Below, piece by piece: positions 15,297 through 23,895 of a stretch of DNA of 43,715 nucleotides (its first letter is position 1; the number at the start of each line of letters is the position of its first letter). The translations under genes were made by a program, and so were the position numbers. Where the stretch lies: the NCBI GenBank assembly GCA_020437905.1, contig JAGQVN010000104.1, forward strand, positions 1 through 43,715, in the 5' to 3' direction. Below the pieces are notes generated by a model. That model saw only the letters and a list, made by a program, of their open reading frames with translations, did no database searches and was not told the origin of the DNA. The DNA comes from Flavobacteriales bacterium. Its GTDB lineage: Bacteria; Bacteroidota; Bacteroidia; Flavobacteriales_F; PHOS-HE28.

Positions 15297-17333
15297 TCCG
15301 TCGGCCGGTCGGAAGCATGCTTTGAGTCGCGCGGTGGTTCCGGCCTGAACGGTCCTTTCCATCGGTGCTAAACGTTCATCCTTCCATCCGGCGAATTCCA
15401 TGTTCGTGTCAGGGACCACCCCGAGCCGTAGGGATCTCCCCTTCAACAGGGACAACCTCACATGCCCCCTTGGCAGGGGTTGTCCTTCGAGCAGTACGGT
15501 CCCGCCCGGTGCCACCCAGACCTTCATGCTGACCACTTCAGAACCGGAGCATCTGGCCAATTGCCCGAACAGGTGTTGTGGTCTTTCCTGCACCATGTTC
15601 AGGAGTTCTTTCAAGCTTTCCTCCGGGGACGGCATCCCTGGAAGTTCGTCATGCCATCGATGGTGGTCCTCCAACAACAACTGGTGGTTGTCCCGATACA
15701 AGCGCAGCAGGATCTGTTCAGCCCGGTCCGGGGAGAGCGTGGTGTTCAAGAGGGTTGTCATCCTGGCGATGAACAGCTCCGCAAGTTGCGCGTGTGCCAT
15801 GATCTCCCCCAGGAAGGGCGCCGAGGGGAAGGGTGCGCTCATGATCCGTTCCAGGCTTGGGTCGTTCGGCAGTGCCCATAGGTCCATGTCATACAGGACC
15901 CACCGCCAGCGTGCGTTCGGCATTTCAGGTCTCCAGCAACGCATGTTCAGGTCGTGGTCGGCACGTCCGGTGTACAGATCGAAACAGGCCAGCTCGATCA
16001 AACTTTCCACATCCATCCATCGCTCCAGCTCATGCAGTGGTGCTCCGTCCCTCAATAGCAGCAGGGCCTGTTCGTAATGATCGCGTCCCCCCTTTATTGA
16101 GCGAGCTTCCGGGCCGTCGATGATCTCCACAGGAACATTGCCCGACAGGGTACGGAGCCAGTCCTCATCCTTGGCTGGCATGATGCGATAGGTCCCCCAA
16201 TGATCACCGTTGAGGTACAGGGATGTCAAGTGCGACCGACGCACATCCGTTCGCATGCCGCTCTCACGAGCCACCTCCGCCATGAACAGGTTCCGCAGTG
16301 TTGCATGAGGTGTAGCATCCGCCCGGGCGACCATGGTCCTCAATGGAGATCCTTCCGGCGATCGCATGCTCCCATCCCCGTTGAACCGGCCGCGGTCGGC
16401 CAGTCGGAACGAGCGTTTCGGCAAGCTGCGCGAGCCGCTTCCGCTGATCCGAATACCCACATGTGCAGTCCACTCCGATCCGGCGTTCCGCGACAACACG
16501 CGGGCCGGCCGTTCCCATTCCGGACCGCTGCGTGTGAAGTTCGCATGATCCCCATCCACGTAGATCCCCGAACCGGGGTCCCACAGGTCCTCGTGCAGGA
16601 CACACAGATGAAGCTCAGGTCCGGAAATTGGAGCAAGCGCTTTGGTCAATTCGGGCCCCGGCAACTCGCCTGGCGAGACCGTTACCGCGCGAAGTATCCC
16701 TGTGCCAGGGAAAGGCCGCCCGGACCAGACCTCGGCCCCACCGGAGAGGGGTGATGAGCCGTCAAGCGTGAAGCGGACCTCCCGGGTCGGCCTTGGCTCG
16801 ATGGTCCAGCCCTCTTCGACCGGGACCAACTGAAGTTCAGGACAGCGTGTCTGGATGCGGTCCGTGCCTCGCACCGGGCCGCCAGGACTGGGTTCCGGAA
16901 GAAAGCTCCAATTGGACGAGCCGTCCGGGCTGCGTCCGATGGAGGTCCCGCGAGGAAGCTCGGGGTATGAGAATAGGTCCAGGATATCGGTGCCTGACCT
17001 GGACAAGAGCATGAGCGTACCACCGCTCCGTGAGAGGGAAAGAGGAATGATGCTCCCTTCTCCCTGTCCGCTCCGATCGAAACGGAACACCTGGAAGCCC
17101 CCGGGTGCGAGGAAAAGCGGGCCGGGGATCCGACTTCGTGAAGCACCCACGACGAATTGAAGGCCGGTCAGGTCCACGGTCGTCCCTCCTGGATTGAACA
17201 ACTCGACCAGATCCGTACCCGCGTAGGGTCCCTGGTCCAGCGGACTGGCCACCACTTCATTGATGACCTGTGCGTGCGCGGAAGGACCGACCATGACGGC
17301 GCTCATCAGCATCAACATCGGCCTGTAGACCAT
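15123..17333 (-). CDS. CotH-kinase-fold surface protein with lamin-tail domain
   Basis: 736 residues. Signal peptide (about 1-22, ending AHAQ), a lamin-tail domain at about 22-150 (VINEVVASP...DLVELFNPGG...), a chitobiase-C-like domain at about 180-235 (VRFTLDGSSPLSG), a CotH region at about 280-560 (LYLNGDHWGTYRIMPAKDED, LYTGRADHDLNMRCW, VLYDMDLWALPND) and a beta-rich end at 600-677. CotH proteins are secreted, often carbohydrate-linked, with kinase-like chemistry in spore-coat members. Residues from about 679 on are encoded antisense to purQ and do not look like a domain, and no T9SS sorting signal is visible. I chose the start at 17333 because a CACCTTTG box lies 4 nt ahead; 17354 is the alternative. 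Confidence 0.82.
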   Translation of the reverse strand: MVYRPMLMLMSAVMVGPSAHAQVINEVVASPLDQGPYAGTDLVELFNPGGTTVDLTGLQFVVGASRSRIPGPLFLAPGGFQVFRFDRSGQGEGSIIPLSLSRSGGTLMLLSRSGTDILDLFSYPELPRGTSIGRSPDGSSNWSFLPEPSPGGPVRGTDRIQTRCPELQLVPVEEGWTIEPRPTREVRFTLDGSSPLSGGAEVWSGRPFPGTGILRAVTVSPGELPGPELTKALAPISGPELHLCVLHEDLWDPGSGIYVDGDHANFTRSGPEWERPARVLSRNAGSEWTAHVGIRISGSGSRSLPKRSFRLADRGRFNGDGSMRSPEGSPLRTMVARADATPHATLRNLFMAEVARESGMRTDVRRSHLTSLYLNGDHWGTYRIMPAKDEDWLRTLSGNVPVEIIDGPEARSIKGGRDHYEQALLLLRDGAPLHELERWMDVESLIELACFDLYTGRADHDLNMRCWRPEMPNARWRWVLYDMDLWALPNDPSLERIMSAPFPSAPFLGEIMAHAQLAELFIARMTTLLNTTLSPDRAEQILLRLYRDNHQLLLEDHHRWHDELPGMPSPEESLKELLNMVQERPQHLFGQLARCSGSEVVSMKVWVAPGGTVLLEGQPLPRGHVRLSLLKGRSLRLGVVPDTNMEFAGWKDERLAPMERTVQAGTTARLKACFRPADGSSHHSLDKASQDRFAVGVTKPLIRGTLGMRHHSEDVPSSVAHPGNVVQAAIGVRSIR

Positions 17334-17337
17334 TGGG

Positions 17338-17345
17338 CAAAGGTG
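17338..17345 (-). promoter_or_regulatory. -7-like box (CACCTTTG) before the CotH gene
   Basis: One mismatch to TAnnTTTG on the minus strand, ending 4 nt before the chosen start codon, the same spacing as purQ and rlmN. Confidence 0.35.
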
Positions 17346-17371
17346 GGAAAGCACGGCGGTACCTGTCTTCG

Positions 17372-17379
17372 TACTTTTG
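17372..17379 (+). promoter_or_regulatory. -7 promoter box (TACTTTTG) for the T9SS cargo gene
   Basis: Exact TAnnTTTG match, 22 nt before the ATG at 17402. It rules against the in-frame start at 17333. Confidence 0.5.
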
Positions 17380-17401
17380 GATCGAGAAAAAGAACCGCTC
17401 C

Positions 17402-18796
17402 ATGCACCGATCCATTACCCCGATCATCGCTTGCTTGTTCACCATTGGCGTGCAAGCGCAAGGGATCAACAATGTGGTGATCACTCCGAACCAGATCACC
17501 ACCTGCGACCTGGTCAATTTCACCATCAATGGCAGTATCCCGGGCAATGCCATGCTGACCGGGTTCACCACGGGCCTGGCCGGAACGACCGTGACGATCA
17601 CGCTTCAGGCGAGCGGTTCGGGTGGTGGTTCCCAAGGTTTCAGCCAGGCCGTTGGTCCGCTCGGGAACTATCAAACACCCGGGAACTATACGTTCATCGT
17701 GGAACTGGAACTGAACGGGAACGTCGTGGATACCTGGCAGGGGACCCGGACCATCAGCCCCGGTATGGACCCCGATCCCGGGCAGTATGCGGAGATCGAC
17801 GTATGTACCTCGGACCCGCCGTTCTCGCTCATCTCCCAATTGGGAGGCTCGCCGGACCCGGGAGGTACATGGACGAATCCGTTGAACCAACCGAGCAACG
17901 GACAGTTCATCCCAGGTACGAGCATGGCCGGGCTCTATACATACTCGTTCAACCCTTTGCCACCCTGCAATCCGGCTGAACAATCGCTCCTGATCATGTA
18001 CCTGCCCAACGGCGATCCGGGAACCGACGGGACCGCACAGGCCTGTGTCGGCGGCGCTCCGGTGGACCTGTTCCCGTTTCTGGGAGGCAATCCGCAGACC
18101 AACGGCACATGGACCCGTCCGGGCAACCAACCGCATAGCGGCATCTTCAACCCGCTCACCGATCCACCGGGGGCATACAACTATACCGTGCCCGGTCTGG
18201 GCAATTGTCCGGACCCTTCTGCAACGGTGACCGTAACCATTGTCCAACTGCCGAATGCCGGTGTGGGTTCGTCCGTGGAGGTTTGTGAGGAGGACAGCAC
18301 GTACGCGCTCAGCATGGCATTGAGCGGTAATCCGGACCAGACCGGGAGTTGGTTCTCCGATGGATTCAACTTCGGGCCTTATCCCACCGAACTGACCCCC
18401 ATATTCGGAAGCACGTCAGGCATGTTCCAATACATTGTGTCGAGCCCTGTCTGCGGCACTTCGGATACCGCCTTCGTCGATGTGTATATCGGACCGGAAC
18501 CCTGTACGATCGGCATTGGAGAGCTGTCCCTGGGTTTGACCCGTTTCGAGGTCTGGCCGAACCCGACGCAGGGGGCCGTGACCGTGGAATTGGCCGGGGA
18601 CCGCGAGCTTCAGGCCATGAACTTGGTCCTGTTGGACCTGCTTGGCAAAGAGGTGCGGTCCTGGGACCTGGGGGTCCAAGGTCGCCGTGAGCTCTTGAGA
18701 ACGCTGGACCTGTCCGGGCTTCCCCCAGGGGTCTTCGTAGTTCGTTTGCAGGGTTCGAAAGCCAGCGTGGAGCGGAAGATCGTGATCGAGCGCTGA
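17402..18796 (+). CDS. Secreted T9SS type A cargo protein with internal repeats
   Basis: 464 residues. Signal peptide (about 1-19, ending VQAQ). A first beta domain is followed by three related units, each opening near a cysteine and running L..LGGxP...GTWT.P..QP..G.F.P....G.Y.Y (about 133-195 and 215-275, and a looser third at about 295-360). The last ~80 residues are a classic type A sorting domain: FEVWPNPTQGAVTVEL, a central LLDLLGKEVRSW strand, GVFVVRL and a terminal KIVIER. The protein would cross the outer membrane by the type IX system and be attached at the surface. The role of the repeats is unknown, perhaps adhesion or matrix. Confidence 0.88.
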   Translation: MHRSITPIIACLFTIGVQAQGINNVVITPNQITTCDLVNFTINGSIPGNAMLTGFTTGLAGTTVTITLQASGSGGGSQGFSQAVGPLGNYQTPGNYTFIVELELNGNVVDTWQGTRTISPGMDPDPGQYAEIDVCTSDPPFSLISQLGGSPDPGGTWTNPLNQPSNGQFIPGTSMAGLYTYSFNPLPPCNPAEQSLLIMYLPNGDPGTDGTAQACVGGAPVDLFPFLGGNPQTNGTWTRPGNQPHSGIFNPLTDPPGAYNYTVPGLGNCPDPSATVTVTIVQLPNAGVGSSVEVCEEDSTYALSMALSGNPDQTGSWFSDGFNFGPYPTELTPIFGSTSGMFQYIVSSPVCGTSDTAFVDVYIGPEPCTIGIGELSLGLTRFEVWPNPTQGAVTVELAGDRELQAMNLVLLDLLGKEVRSWDLGVQGRRELLRTLDLSGLPPGVFVVRLQGSKASVERKIVIER

Positions 18797-18823
18797 CACG
18801 CTTCCAGCATGGGATGATGAGGG

Positions 18824-18847
18824 GGCCTTCGGTCGCGCCGGAGGGCC
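18824..18847. terminator. GC-rich hairpin between convergent genes
   Basis: GGCCTTCGG and CCGGAGGGCC form an imperfect stem around TCGCG, abutting the stop of the CDF gene and 27 nt after the stop of the T9SS gene. No strong T-run, so a bidirectional terminator is only possible. Confidence 0.4.
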
Positions 18848-19741
18848 TCAGCTTGGAAATGGACCTTCCGCATCCATTGGGGGCTCCAGTTCGATGGTCG
18901 CATGGTCCACGCCACGTTCATGCAGGATGCGTCGCGCCTCGGTCTTGATGCGTTCACCGGCATCCCAGCCGGTCTCGTTCACGACCAGGTGTATGGTGAG
19001 TACAATGAATTCCCCATCCAGGCTCCAGGCATGTTGATCATGCGTATCCACCACTCCGGGGATGGTTGACAGTGCCTCGCTCACAGCCAGTGTGTCGAAG
19101 TGCTCCGGAAGCCCCTGCATCAGGATCTTGGTGCCCTGGCGCAAGGTGCGGACCGCATTGTACAGGATGAACACACTGATCCCGATCGAAAGCAAGGGAT
19201 CGATGATCCGGGCCCCGGTGAAGTGGATGATGATGGCACCGATCAACACGGCGGCCCAGCCCAGCACGTCCTCCAACAGGTGCAGGAACACGCCACGCTC
19301 GTTCAGGCTTTCACCGCCTCTCAGCAAGTACGCCGCAAGGGAGTTGACCACCAGGCCGAACACGGCCAATAGGATCATTCCCGGGGCATGTGGCTCACCC
19401 GGAGACCAGAGCCGTGGGATGCTCATCGACAGCATGAACAGCGCGCCGAGGATCAGCACCATGCTGGCCATCCAGCCTCCCAACATGCTGTATCGTCCAT
19501 AGCCATACGAGTATTTCTGATCGCGGTCCCTGTCCGAAAGTCGTTGCAGATACCATGCTGTACCGAGCACCAATGAGTCGCCGAGGTCATGCACTGCATC
19601 GCTCAATACGGCAACGCTATCTGTTGCCAACCCTCCGATGGCCTCCACCACGGTGAACAACAGATTCAGCAAAAAGGCATAACCCAGGGCCTTCGCTCCA
19701 AGGGCATGGCTTCGGCCATGGCGATGGGTGTGTGCCATCAT
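18848..19741 (-). CDS. Cation diffusion facilitator (CDF) metal exporter
   Basis: 297 residues. A His-rich N-terminus (AHTHRHGRSH), six predicted transmembrane helices, and the CDF metal-site pattern DAVHDLGDSLVLG in TM2 and HLLEDVLGWAAVL in TM5 (HxxxD-type zinc/cobalt site). A cytoplasmic ferredoxin-like C-terminal domain follows (about 210-290, HDQHAWSLDGEFIVLTIHLVV). It exports divalent metal ions, most likely zinc, by proton antiport across the inner membrane. The start may be 19741 or the next ATG at 19738. A TACCTTTA box lies 3 nt upstream. Confidence 0.95.
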   Translation of the reverse strand: MMAHTHRHGRSHALGAKALGYAFLLNLLFTVVEAIGGLATDSVAVLSDAVHDLGDSLVLGTAWYLQRLSDRDRDQKYSYGYGRYSMLGGWMASMVLILGALFMLSMSIPRLWSPGEPHAPGMILLAVFGLVVNSLAAYLLRGGESLNERGVFLHLLEDVLGWAAVLIGAIIIHFTGARIIDPLLSIGISVFILYNAVRTLRQGTKILMQGLPEHFDTLAVSEALSTIPGVVDTHDQHAWSLDGEFIVLTIHLVVNETGWDAGERIKTEARRILHERGVDHATIELEPPMDAEGPFPS

Positions 19742-19744
19742 GGG

Positions 19745-19752
19745 TAAAGGTA
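19745..19752 (-). promoter_or_regulatory. -7-like box (TACCTTTA) before the CDF gene
   Basis: One mismatch to TAnnTTTG on the minus strand, 3 nt before the first ATG. Confidence 0.35.
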
Positions 19753-19783
19753 GCTGGACACATCACCTTCGAAAGGGACGGAC

Positions 19784-19791
19784 TATCTTCG
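19784..19791 (+). promoter_or_regulatory. -7-like box (TATCTTCG) before the 158-residue membrane protein
   Basis: TTCG variant of TAnnTTTG ending 4 nt before the ATG at 19796, so any transcript would be nearly leaderless. Confidence 0.35.
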
Positions 19792-19795
19792 AACA

Positions 19796-20272
19796 ATGGA
19801 GCAAGAAAGCCCAAAGGGGTCCGCAGAACAGCCAAGTGTCGCTGCTCGGATAAAACGGTTCTTCCGTCGTCTGTTCCTGGTCATCGGACTCCTGATCTTG
19901 GCAGTGATGCTTTTCCTTTATTACGGATCCTACAGCAAGGGATCGCGCAGTGGAGTAGTGATCAAGATGAGCAAGAGGGGCATGCTCTTCAAGACCTCCG
20001 AGGGACAATTGAACATGCAGAGCTTCGGAGCGATCGATGCGCGTGGCAACAACCTGAACGAGGTCTTTTCGTTCTCTGTCGCCTCTGGGAACGATTCCTT
20101 GTTCGATGCCTTGGAGGCGGCTTCCTTGAGCGGTGAACGGGTCAAGCTGGATTACGTGGAGCGGTATGCCAAGATCCCCTGGCGTGGAGAGACCAAGTAC
20201 TTTGTCATAGGTATGGAACGTTCCGGGGTGGTGAAACCTCTGAAGAGCGGCCATGACCGGTTGATGGAGTGA
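19796..20272 (+). CDS. Conserved Bacteroidota single-pass membrane protein
   Basis: 158 residues. One hydrophobic helix (about 27-43, LFLVIGLLILAVMLFLYY) after a basic stretch (RIKRFFRR), then a C-terminal globular part. The sequence GSYSKGSRSGVVIKMSKRG, FKTSEGQLNM, SLSGERVKLDYVERY and IPWRGETKYFV matches a small Bacteroidota family that databases often label '6-phosphogluconate dehydrogenase', with no dehydrogenase fold visible here. I would annotate it as a conserved membrane protein of unknown function. The SRAP gene follows 18 nt later on the same strand and may be co-transcribed. Confidence 0.75.
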   Translation: MEQESPKGSAEQPSVAARIKRFFRRLFLVIGLLILAVMLFLYYGSYSKGSRSGVVIKMSKRGMLFKTSEGQLNMQSFGAIDARGNNLNEVFSFSVASGNDSLFDALEAASLSGERVKLDYVERYAKIPWRGETKYFVIGMERSGVVKPLKSGHDRLME

Positions 20273-20290
20273 ACGGAGATCGCCAGGGTC

Positions 20291-21076
20291 ATGTGTGGTC
20301 GTTATGTGCTCGTTCAAAAGGTCGAGGCGATCGAGAAACGCTTTCAGGTCGAGCGATCCGTGGACTTCGTCTGCTCTCCATCGGTGAATATCGGTGTTGG
20401 CCGGTCGGCACCGGTGATCACGGACCACGATCCCACTGAGTTGAACATGGCCGTGTTCGGTCTAACGCCGTTCTGGGCCAAGAAACGCCTGTATTTCTTC
20501 AATGCACGTGCGGAAGGAGACCGGAACAAGGAGAACGACCCGAACTACAGGGGGGCCTTGGACATCATCGTGAAGCCTGCATTCCGGCGGTCCATTCGGT
20601 CCAAACGTTGTTTGGTGCCCTTCGACGCGTTCGTGGAGGGGACCACGGAAAAGAAGCTATCCGAACCTTTTCTGGTCCACTTGACCGATCGACCCGGACC
20701 ACATGCCTTTGCCGGGATATGGGATGATTGGCAGGACCCATTGACCGGACGATCGGAAAGGAACTTCGCGATCATCACCACCGTGGCCAACCGGACCATC
20801 CAGGCACTGCCCCACCACCGATCACCGGTGCTGCTGCACCGGGATGATGAACGGCTTTGGCTTCAGCGGGACCTTCCCTTGGCCGATGTGCTCGCGCTGT
20901 TGCGACCCTATCCGGCTGAAGCCATGAACGCATGGCCTCTGGACCCTGCGATCAAGGATCCCCGTGCGGAAGGACCTGAACTGCTGCGCCCCACCGGTGA
21001 TCCGGTGCGGCAGGAGAACGAGCTGGTCTTCAGCGTTGACCTGTTGCTTCAAGGGATGGGTTCGGGGAAACGCTGA
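20291..21076 (+). CDS. yedK: SOS response-associated peptidase (SRAP, HMCES/YedK family)
   Basis: 261 residues. Starts MCGRYVL, so Cys2 becomes the N-terminal active residue after Met removal. The other active-site elements are present: NARAE (71-75), the CLVPFDAFVEG box with Glu116, and the His pair in LPHHRSPVLL (175-176). Family members form a stable thiazolidine link to abasic sites in single-stranded DNA, shielding them at replication forks. The protein acts on DNA in the cytoplasm. No SOS-box-like sequence is evident upstream, and it may be read from the promoter of the gene before it. Confidence 0.93.
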   Translation: MCGRYVLVQKVEAIEKRFQVERSVDFVCSPSVNIGVGRSAPVITDHDPTELNMAVFGLTPFWAKKRLYFFNARAEGDRNKENDPNYRGALDIIVKPAFRRSIRSKRCLVPFDAFVEGTTEKKLSEPFLVHLTDRPGPHAFAGIWDDWQDPLTGRSERNFAIITTVANRTIQALPHHRSPVLLHRDDERLWLQRDLPLADVLALLRPYPAEAMNAWPLDPAIKDPRAEGPELLRPTGDPVRQENELVFSVDLLLQGMGSGKR

Positions 21077-21084
21077 CGCGCTGT

Positions 21085-21408
21085 TCAATTGATGATCGCA
21101 GGATCGGAATTGCACCATCCATTGAAGAATGATCGGACAAGCACCACGTTCGGGTCCTTTTCAAGTTCCTCGGCCTCATCGATGAGGTAGAACAAGTGAC
21201 CGATCTGTTCGAGGTCGCGGAGGGGCAGGAGTTGCATGATGGCCATGTCCTCCTGATCCATGCGCACGTTCACAAAGAAGTCGTTCACCACGAAATAAGC
21301 CTCCAGGCTCGATGGTCCCATGCCCACGGCCAGAAAGCGACCATGCTCATGCAGGCATTCGGTGCGTTGCGCAAGGTCCATCAGGAGAAAGGTGTGGTAG
21401 CTGATCAT
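21085..21408 (-). CDS. Hypothetical 107-residue cytoplasmic protein
   Basis: 107 residues, mixed alpha/beta, no signal peptide or membrane segment. An internal ATG gives a shorter 98-residue form (MDLAQRTECL...). The sequence has a strand-rich start (FLAVGMGPSSLEAYFVVNDFFVNV) and a helix-rich acidic middle (LEQIGHLFYLIDEAEELEKD). I do not recognise the family, though this size and style is common among uncharacterised Bacteroidota proteins. It converges with the SRAP gene (8 nt between stops) and lies 85 nt downstream of dnaG on the same strand. Confidence 0.6.
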   Translation of the reverse strand: MISYHTFLLMDLAQRTECLHEHGRFLAVGMGPSSLEAYFVVNDFFVNVRMDQEDMAIMQLLPLRDLEQIGHLFYLIDEAEELEKDPNVVLVRSFFNGWCNSDPAIIN

Positions 21409-21493
21409 GGTACCACGATGTTAAGGCATTCTGCCGATCGACCCCGCGGTCCGATCGGGCACTTATTCGCCGCTGCCTGTTGATGCCGAGAGA

Positions 21494-23440
21494 TCAGCCT
21501 ACCACCACACGGCCAGTCCGCTTTGCCAGCGCCCGTTTGGCTTCTGAGAGGGCCCGTATCTCGCCGAGCACGGTGCGCTCCTCCTCAGCCCCGATCCCGC
21601 TCTTCAGGCGGTCCTGCTTTTCCCGGATCATGCGGTCGACACGTCGTTCCCGCAGGATGTCGATGGCCTCTTCAAGGGCATCCAGCAGATTATCCCTTTC
21701 CAAGGAGACATGGATCCGATGCTTTTCCCGCCAGTTGGGACTTAACGTATAGCGATCGCTGAGCAGGTCGATCGCCAGGTTCCGCCAATCATCCTTGTCA
21801 TGTCCGGCATAGCGGCCGCGCTCCACCTCCTGGCCCAGGTTGGAGGTGTGCCTGTAATCCAAATAGATCTCCTTGAAGAGCGGCTGATCGAAAAGGATGT
21901 CGTCCACCGCCAGCAGCGTGAACATGGTCTCCGCCAGCGTGGTCTCCTCCTCGCTCGTGCTTCCATCGTCGTTCTGGAACGGCACCACGATGCGTTCATG
22001 ACCGTAGCAAAGCAGCATGCGCAGCAGATCGCGTTCCTGTGCGCTGGTGTCACGTTCTTTCTTCTCAGGCTCGGGTGGTCGAATGGCCGGGGCCAATTCC
22101 TCCGGCACCTGGTCCCTCCCGAGCCGCTTGCGATAGGCGACCCGTAGCAGCTTGTTCAATTCACTGATGAGGGCCTGCTCGCTCACACCCAAGCGCGAGC
22201 TGCATTCCTTGAGGTAGAGGGAGCGAAGGACGTGGTCCGGCACCTTGGAGATGCTTTCCACGATCTCGTGGATGGCTCCCGCTTTGGCTACCGGGTCATT
22301 CCCGGCACCATCGACCAACAGGTCGGTCTTGAACACCAGGAAATCCCTGGCATGCGATCTCAGGTAACCCTGCAGCTCGGCCTCCCCCTGCTTTCTGATG
22401 AAACTGTCGGGGTCATCGCCTTCCGGGAAACTGACCACCTTGACGCCCAGACCTTCAGCGAGGATCATATCGATCCCACGAAGGCTGGCTTTCATGCCCG
22501 CCGCATCCCCATCATACAGGATGGTCACGTGGCCGGCATAGCGCTTGATCAGCCGGACCTGGTCCTCGGTAAGGCTGGTCCCGCTGCTGGCGACCACGTT
22601 CGATACACCGGCCTGGGCCATGGCCAGGACATCGGTGTACCCTTCCACGAGGTAGCAGTTCCCCTCTGCACTGATGCTCCGCTTGGCGAAGTGGATGCCG
22701 TAAAGCGAACGGCTCTTGACGTACAGGGCACTTTCGGGGCTATTGAAATACTTGGCCAATTTCTTGTCATTGCGCAAGGTGCGTGCACCAAATGCAATGA
22801 CCTGACCGCTGAGGCCATGTACCGGGAAAGTGACCCTTCCCTGAAAGAAGTCCCACGCCTTTCCGTTCTCCCTGCGCTTGATCCACCCCGCCTTTTCAAG
22901 GACCTCGGGAAGGAACCCATGTGCCAGGGCTGCCGTAGCGAAGGCATCCCCTCGTTCAGGAACGTAGCCAAGCTCGAACCGACGTATCGTATCCTCACTG
23001 AACCCGCGCTCCTCGAAATACCCGAGCCCGATGCGCCTGCCCTCATCGGTGTTCCAGAGTTGGTCCACGGACCAGTTCCGGGCCCAGTTCTGCACGACCG
23101 CCACGCTCTCGCGTTCGCTTTGTTCAGCCAGTTGTTCCGGGCTTGCCTCTTCTTCCGGCAATTCGATGCCGTATCGGCTGGCCAGCCATTTGATCGCTTC
23201 AACGTAGCTCAGATGCTCATGCTTCCGCAGGAAGTTGATGCTATCGCCCGCTTCACCACATCCAAAGCACTTGTAGATACCCAACGCAGGACTGACCGTG
23301 AAGCTCGGTGTCTTTTCATTGTGGAAGGGACATAGACCCAGGAAGCGGGGACCTTTCCGTTTGAGCGCAACGAACTCGCCCACCACCTCCTCCACCTGGG
23401 CAGCTTCCTTGACCGCTTGGATCTTATCCGGTGGGATCAT
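21494..23440 (-). CDS. dnaG: DNA primase
   Basis: 648 residues, a normal DnaG length. The N-terminal CHC2 zinc ribbon has Cys37, His40, Cys58 and Cys61 (GLCPFHNEKTPSF, YKCFGCGEAGD). The catalytic core contains FGART and the TOPRIM motifs VEGYTDVLAM and LYDGDAAGMKA. A helical C-terminal part (about 440-648) should bind the replicative helicase. It makes RNA primers at the replication fork. It starts with ATG at 23440, with a TAACTTCG box 11 nt upstream. It is not in the dnaG-rpoD arrangement seen in proteobacteria. Confidence 0.97.
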   Translation of the reverse strand: MIPPDKIQAVKEAAQVEEVVGEFVALKRKGPRFLGLCPFHNEKTPSFTVSPALGIYKCFGCGEAGDSINFLRKHEHLSYVEAIKWLASRYGIELPEEEASPEQLAEQSERESVAVVQNWARNWSVDQLWNTDEGRRIGLGYFEERGFSEDTIRRFELGYVPERGDAFATAALAHGFLPEVLEKAGWIKRRENGKAWDFFQGRVTFPVHGLSGQVIAFGARTLRNDKKLAKYFNSPESALYVKSRSLYGIHFAKRSISAEGNCYLVEGYTDVLAMAQAGVSNVVASSGTSLTEDQVRLIKRYAGHVTILYDGDAAGMKASLRGIDMILAEGLGVKVVSFPEGDDPDSFIRKQGEAELQGYLRSHARDFLVFKTDLLVDGAGNDPVAKAGAIHEIVESISKVPDHVLRSLYLKECSSRLGVSEQALISELNKLLRVAYRKRLGRDQVPEELAPAIRPPEPEKKERDTSAQERDLLRMLLCYGHERIVVPFQNDDGSTSEEETTLAETMFTLLAVDDILFDQPLFKEIYLDYRHTSNLGQEVERGRYAGHDKDDWRNLAIDLLSDRYTLSPNWREKHRIHVSLERDNLLDALEEAIDILRERRVDRMIREKQDRLKSGIGAEEERTVLGEIRALSEAKRALAKRTGRVVVG

Positions 23441-23451
23441 GAAAAGGACGA

Positions 23452-23459
23452 CGAAGTTA
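23452..23459 (-). promoter_or_regulatory. -7-like box (TAACTTCG) for dnaG
   Basis: TTCG variant of TAnnTTTG on the minus strand, 11 nt before the dnaG ATG. The same eight bases lie before the NIT kinase gene. Confidence 0.35.
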
Positions 23460-23484
23460 CAGCACCCATCGACCGCAAGGGGTG

Positions 23485-23895
23485 CTACGACCCGGCATCC
23501 CCGGTGGCTGTGCGCTCCAATTCCCGGACCAGCTCCCCTTCCTTGTCGTAAAAACGCCAGGTCCCGGAAGGTTGGTCGTCCTCATACGCTCCCGTGTACC
23601 GGACCGCCCCGTTCGGATGATAGACCACGGTGGGCCCATGTTTCCGGCCATTCCGGTATTCGATCTGGCTAAGCAGTTTTCCGTTCGGCAAGTGCGAACG
23701 CCAGACCCCGACCCTTTCACCATCCTTCATTTCGCCCTCGGCAATAATGCCGTCCTTGAGGCGCACGCGTTGCATGCCGTTCTCCGTGAACGTGCTGTCG
23801 ACCCCGGTCACAGGGGTGCTTTGATGCGGCACCTCCTGGTCCGCGCTCCCGCAGGCACCTGCGACCAGGAGAGCAAGCAGTGCGACGGATCTCAT
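23485..23895 (-). CDS. MORN-repeat lipoprotein
   Basis: 136 residues. A lipoprotein signal with lipobox LLVAGAC (Cys15). About three MORN_2-type units fill residues 50-120: AEGEMKDGERVGVWRSH, the NGRKHGPTVVYHPNG unit, and YTGAYEDDQPSGTWRFYDKEG. Such YwqK-like proteins are envelope-anchored in Bacteroidota and of uncertain function; the 'antitoxin' label sometimes given is not supported here because no toxin gene is nearby. The ATG overlaps the stop of the polyprenyl synthetase by 4 bases, so the two are translationally coupled. Confidence 0.82.
   Translation of the reverse strand: MRSVALLALLVAGACGSADQEVPHQSTPVTGVDSTFTENGMQRVRLKDGIIAEGEMKDGERVGVWRSHLPNGKLLSQIEYRNGRKHGPTVVYHPNGAVRYTGAYEDDQPSGTWRFYDKEGELVRELERTATGDAGS

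Noticed and set aside
21414-21421. TAACATCG as a -7 box for the 107-residue hypothetical gene
   Set aside because: Two mismatches to the consensus and no other support; transcription could come from dnaG.
22232-23335. 367-codon plus-strand frame inside dnaG
   Set aside because: Antisense shadow of the primase, whose zinc and TOPRIM motifs are intact.
23456-23461. TGTAAC on the minus strand ahead of dnaG as a fourth ECF promoter
   Set aside because: No CGTC at 15-18 nt spacing; the bases are better explained by the TAACTTCG -7-like box.
23485-23895. Toxin-antitoxin system suggested by YwqK-like repeats
   Set aside because: The protein is a lipoprotein and no toxin gene lies nearby; it is coupled to polyprenyl synthase instead.
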